The notes below the pieces were generated by a model. The model worked only from the letters and a program-made list of their open reading frames with translations. It was not told the DNA's origin and did not search any database. Positions 60,480-64,000 of a DNA stretch of 64,000 nt are shown piece by piece; positions within the stretch are counted from its first letter, which is position 1; the number at the start of each line of letters is the position of its first letter. The DNA is from Escallonia rubra. Lineage: Eukaryota; Streptophyta; Magnoliopsida; Escalloniales; Escalloniaceae. The stretch lies in contig JAVXUO010002389.1 of NCBI GenBank assembly GCA_033065855.1, forward strand, positions 365,001 to 429,000, read 5' to 3'. A program made the position numbers and the translations under genes.

Positions 60480-60990
60480 CACTACCCTGGATCGCACTGG
60501 TAACCTAATGATTGAAAGTTGCCAAATGAAGAAAGCAATCTTGAGGGGGCAGGTGGGGTTTCCAAATGGCGAATAGATGGATGGGGGCCGAGTGTTTTAA
60601 AGATCCCCTTGAGCTTTTCTATTTTCCTGATAGAGTAAATTATGAGCTGATGAAACCGAAAATGCTCCTTTATCATCTGAAATCCATATGACCCCGTCTC
60701 GAAATCCTAAAAGAGAGATGTGCACTCCAAGTATATTGTCAACATGCTGATGAAAAAGAGCTTGTAGGGCAGCCGTGTTTTCAAGTCCATCGTTGATGAG
60801 GGTCGAATTTGTGCCTTAGAGCAAAGGGGTGGATCTACGGCGTTTAGCAGTAAAGACGCCGGCCAGCAGACTAAGGGGAGAAGAAACACTCCAGCTGATT
60901 TTTGCGAGAAGGGCCTTTTAAACACTTCAATATTACGAAACGCAAGCAACCCCCCTCCGATTGTGGCCTACATAATTGAAACCAGTTGAC
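60480..60990 (-). mobile_element. LINE ORF2 fragment, antisense (region between RT and zf-RVT)
   Basis: Minus-strand translation from about 60970 reads GGGLLAFRNIEVFKRxxxxK in one frame, then a LLAKISWS piece in another. Further along it gives NILGVHISLLGFRDG and WISDDKGAFSVSSAHNLLY. This order (GGLGFR..E.FN.ALLAK..W, then D..W....G.FSV.SAY.LL) is the standard plant LINE block behind the RT core. It has several frame changes, no A-tail and no RT core in the window. It is much older than the LINE at 50964. Confidence 0.6.
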
Positions 60991-61099
60991 GGGGTGAAGT
61001 CCTTTTCTCGAAGTGTCCCCGACCAAAAAAAAATCTATTGAGAATCAAATATGACCTGCATAACAGAAGCAGCCCTCAACAAAAATGATAAACAAATAA

Positions 61100-61490
61100 A
61101 CAGATATTCATCAATGAAAGAGATGGTACAACTGTAAGGAGGGCTACTCCACTTCACGTCTCATTCATCACTGTGATCCAGTGATTGGCAAAACAGCTGT
61201 GGAGTGTTCTCTTGATCATTCGACCATGTGTTGCAAGAATAAAACTTTAGCATGTATGAACCCGCTCGTATGGTGCAATATTTCATCTTCCTTGATTCTA
61301 TTGCTTTCTTCCTAACCACATATTTCATTTCTTCTTTATTTGATTTGATTCCCCATTCCTTGTCCCTTATTGCCTTCTCATTCTCAAATACCCCAAAAGC
61401 ACATATATATTATAAAAATAGCTCACTTTCATTGATGTTCTCTTTCGATTCTTAATTCTTTTCGTAGCGCACATGTGCACGCACTTGCAC
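61100..61490 (+). repeat. second copy of the fructokinase upstream region (copy B), no gene attached
   Basis: Collinear with 1370-1765 in the same orientation: CTGTAAGGAGGGCT, CACTTCACGTCTCA, GTGGAGTGTTCTCTTGATCA, AAAACTTTAGCAT, GGTGCAATAT, TTCTTCCTAACC, GATTCCCCAT, CTTGTCCC and GCTCACTxTC blocks in order. The match stops near the point that corresponds to about 1765, just before the TATA box. The following 2.5 kb contain no fructokinase exon. Confidence 0.8.
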
Positions 61491-61838
61491 GCTTGATCAT
61501 GTGCGCATCTATGGGCTACCTTTGATGGTTTACAATAACTTTGTCTATACTGCGAGTCTCTCAAAAATGTTAACAAAATTACTGTAGTAGAGCAAACTTG
61601 AAGAATAATTTGCAGGTAAGGTTTTCCAGCTTTTAAGAATATAAATATCAAAAGCTCCTGAATTTGTGATTGTGGGGATCCCTTTGATTTAGTAGCAAGT
61701 GTTGATCTAGTATGACCATGGCATTGAGTTCGAAGTTCAAAAATGAAGGAAGAGAAATCTAACTATCTATTAAGTATAAGAACCATTACTAGATTTTATA
61801 GATAGTCAACATGGGACTTGATACCTGCTATCAGATAT
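61491..61838. other. spacer, nothing recognised
   Basis: AT-rich sequence after the duplicated block. It does not resemble fructokinase exon 1 or its leader. Confidence 0.45.
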
Positions 61839-62190
61839 AGCGTGGAATATGAGGTGATCTCATAGTTTGAATCGCGTAAAGTGGACTGAAGATCCGAAAG
61901 AAGCGTCGAGAAAGCGATTTGAAGACCATAGGGCATGGGCATGGCTTCGATTCGGACCTGCCCTTGATACCATGTTAAAGCCTGCTGTGCAACCCAAAAG
62001 TATGTCCAAGAGGAAGAGAAGCCTAGCGTACCCGCTCTCACATATTATGTGGAATATGAAATGATCCCAAAGCTCAATCCAAGTAAAGCAGACTGAACAT
62101 CTGAAAGAAGCGGCAAGAAAGCGACTTGAAGACTATAGAGCATGGGTAGGGCCTAGATTTGAGCCTACCCCTATACCATATTAAATCCTG
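61839..62190. repeat. two diverged ~140-bp copies, 203 bp apart
   Basis: GTGGAATATGA...AAAGTGGACTGAA...AAGAAGCG...GACxATAGxGCATGGG...TACCATxTTAAAxCCTG occurs at about 61845 and 62048. The first copy ends in TTGATACCATGTTAAA, which in reverse complement (TTTAACATGGTATCAA) looks like a Copia LTR edge plus tRNA-Met primer-binding site. This may be a decayed TRIM or LTR fragment on the minus strand. Confidence 0.5.
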
Positions 62191-62439
62191 GTCACCAATC
62201 TAAAAGCATGTTTGAGAGGAGAAGTTCACCATGTATAAGAACCTATCACAAATACCAAATAATGTGAGACTTGACAGATGATGCCACACTGAAGGACGTT
62301 CAATGACGAGAACATCGTACACCTCACGATGCATTCGCTATTTGTTATATGCCTTACATATAGCACAACTTATCTAACCTGAAGGTGGCTATTTGTTTAA
62401 AGGGTGTACATCTACCCTTTTATGTACTCGTCCATGCTG

Positions 62440-62444
<5 letters not shown>

Positions 62445-62484
<40 letters not shown>
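62445..62484. repeat. (TA)n microsatellite
   Basis: About 20 TA units, followed by a CG/TG-rich stretch and another TATA/TACA run to 62560. Confidence 0.95.
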
Positions 62485-62486
<2 letters not shown>

Positions 62487-62560
62487 TGCGTGTGCGAGTG
62501 CGAGCGCCTGCACGCATACATATGTACATATATAAGTATATACATATATAAATGTATATT

Positions 62561-64000
62561 ATATTGTCTCGGGATTCATGTGGTGTAATAAACTGTTGGG
62601 CAATTTGCGTGTTACCTTAGGAGTTTGACTAATGGATTAAGAATTAGACAAGCACCTGATATTTTATAGTACGCAATACACTTGATAAAACCATGGGTTG
62701 CTTTCAGCAACTTTGGAAAACAACAGGTGACCCCATTTTACAATTTCTTTTTTCCTGCTCGACAGACTTCTGTGACCATAACCTGCCAATTCCCCCAGTT
62801 GCAAGTACACAATGTAGAATCACCTATGGTTTAGCAAGTAATGGGTTTAAGTTTCTAACTTTTTGGGGATTTCTAATCAAATTATGATGTTCCATTTGTA
62901 TCCTATAAGAATTTGAGATTATTGATTATTCTGATAGAGTAATGCTAAGTTTTAGCATGAATGTTTTTTGTCCACAAAAAGGTTTAACAAACTCGACCAA
63001 GCTCTAGCGCTGGCTCCTGTTGTTCAGATCCACCCTTCAGGACCTGGGTAAGCTTAGTTTAGACGCTATCCAAGTCTCAGTTTGTGACCTTTAACCATTG
63101 CCTTGGTCATCCCAGCCCTTGACAGTAGGAATCGTGGCACCTCTGTCTGCGATGCACGACCGCGACCATGTAAGCTTTTTCTTTTCACGGGAAGTTTTTT
63201 TTAAGGAAGGTTCATTTTTCTCCCATGGATGTAGACAAAGTCTTCCCCCTTTTAAAGTCAAATTTTCATAGTTATATAAAAGTCCAAACATTAAACAAAA
63301 GCATATAACAATCTGAAGTTCAGGATTTGTTGCAATATACTGTACTTCAGCTGGATTACACGGGAAGATGTAAAAATGTAGACAAACTTCCATGGCTTCA
63401 GTGACCGATTAATCATTTCAATGAATGATCAAGTTATTACAACTAAATATTGGTGTGCAAGATATTCCTAAGAAAATAATTATCTTGGGCATCAAAATAC
63501 TTTCTTGCAAGGGATCATGGTTTAATTTTGTACTAGTAGCTGAAGCAATTGGTGAATGATTAAAGTACTGCCATTGCTTAATCTGCTTATTTTGCTTACT
63601 CTTTTTGGTAGTCATGGAGATTTGTTTTTTTTTTTTTGGCGCAGATGATTTATGTTATTGGCATATTTTTGAATTTATTTTCCAAACCTTTGAGACATTT
63701 GACAATCGTTATCGTCTCCTTGGAGCTTTATTGATCCCCTTATTGAAGCGGTTGTTTATTTTTAGTGAATCCCATGTCAATACATTGTCTTGTGTCAAAA
63801 CAATAAAAAATAATGAGCCGCTCCTATTAATCTTTTTAGTCAAAGCTTGACTCTATAGGGTTGACGTGACGTAACGAAAGGGTAAGACCTAATGAGATTA
63901 AGCGATTCGGGGATAACATAAGGGCAACAGTTTATTATCCTCTCATCTATCCATCCACAGATTGCACCACATCATATATATCATCGTAATCTAATTTATT
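62561..64000. other. no gene supported (1.4 kb to window end)
   Basis: Short open frames without signatures. A stretch at 62982-63047 (a short frame with LDQALALAPVVQIHPSG, then GG|GTAAG) looks a little like an exon with a donor site, but I recognise no family and see no partner exon. Confidence 0.4.

Noticed and set aside
62982-63047. Possible host exon with a GT donor
   Set aside because: A single short frame with no recognised family and no partner exon; not enough to call a gene.

Overview
This is a plant nuclear window, most likely from a eudicot. The evidence is GT-AG introns in a plant-type fructokinase, Copia and Ty3 LTR elements, a plant L1-type LINE with an RNase H tail, and CACTA, hAT, Mutator, Stowaway and Tourist-type DNA elements. 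I see no bacterial, phage, CRISPR or rRNA features and no tRNA I can support. The only host gene I recognise is a fructokinase (pfkB family) on the + strand, with exons at 1913-2331, 6170-6502, 7156-7272 and 7393-7575. Its splice sites and the frames of exons 2 to 4 are preserved, but exon 1 carries a 2-bp duplication and a nonsense change, so it is called a pseudogene. Its first intron is swollen by AT-rich repeats and by a 1.4-kb Mutator-type element with a perfect 9-bp target duplication.

Downstream is a thick pile of nested transposons. Copia-1 (7634-12082) begins 58 bp after the fructokinase stop. It is cut by Copia-2, a SIRE/Maximus-type element (12083 to about 19 kb), followed by a CACTA right end (to 20092). 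From 20101 to 45328 lies one old Ty3-type element on the minus strand. It has two ~2.75-kb LTRs and a recognisable gag but no visible pol, so it resembles the non-autonomous TR-GAG class. Its left LTR is split by four later insertions: a CACTA element (21004-24283), a hAT element with a decayed transposase (24669-28552), a second short hAT element (28666-30171) and a 3.8-kb solo LTR (30394-34198). Comparison with the uninterrupted right LTR proves the order. The interior holds tandem-repeat fields, a Stowaway MITE and another MITE.

Further right are a CACTA end remnant, a small hAT element (46180-47193) and Copia-3 fragments. Copia-3 is opened by a 9.6-kb CACTA element (48801-58371, TSD TAT), which in turn holds a nearly intact L1-type LINE (50964-56895, 15-bp TSD). 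The last 5 kb hold a Tourist-like MITE, a hAT end, an antisense LINE fragment and, at about 61.1-61.49 kb, a second copy of the fructokinase upstream region in the same orientation with no coding part behind it. The window therefore records a fructokinase locus that was duplicated, lost function and was buried by transposons. I found no undescribed gene system. The main leads are the orphan duplicated promoter, the inverted telomere-like arrays inside one CACTA element, and the datable insertion stack.
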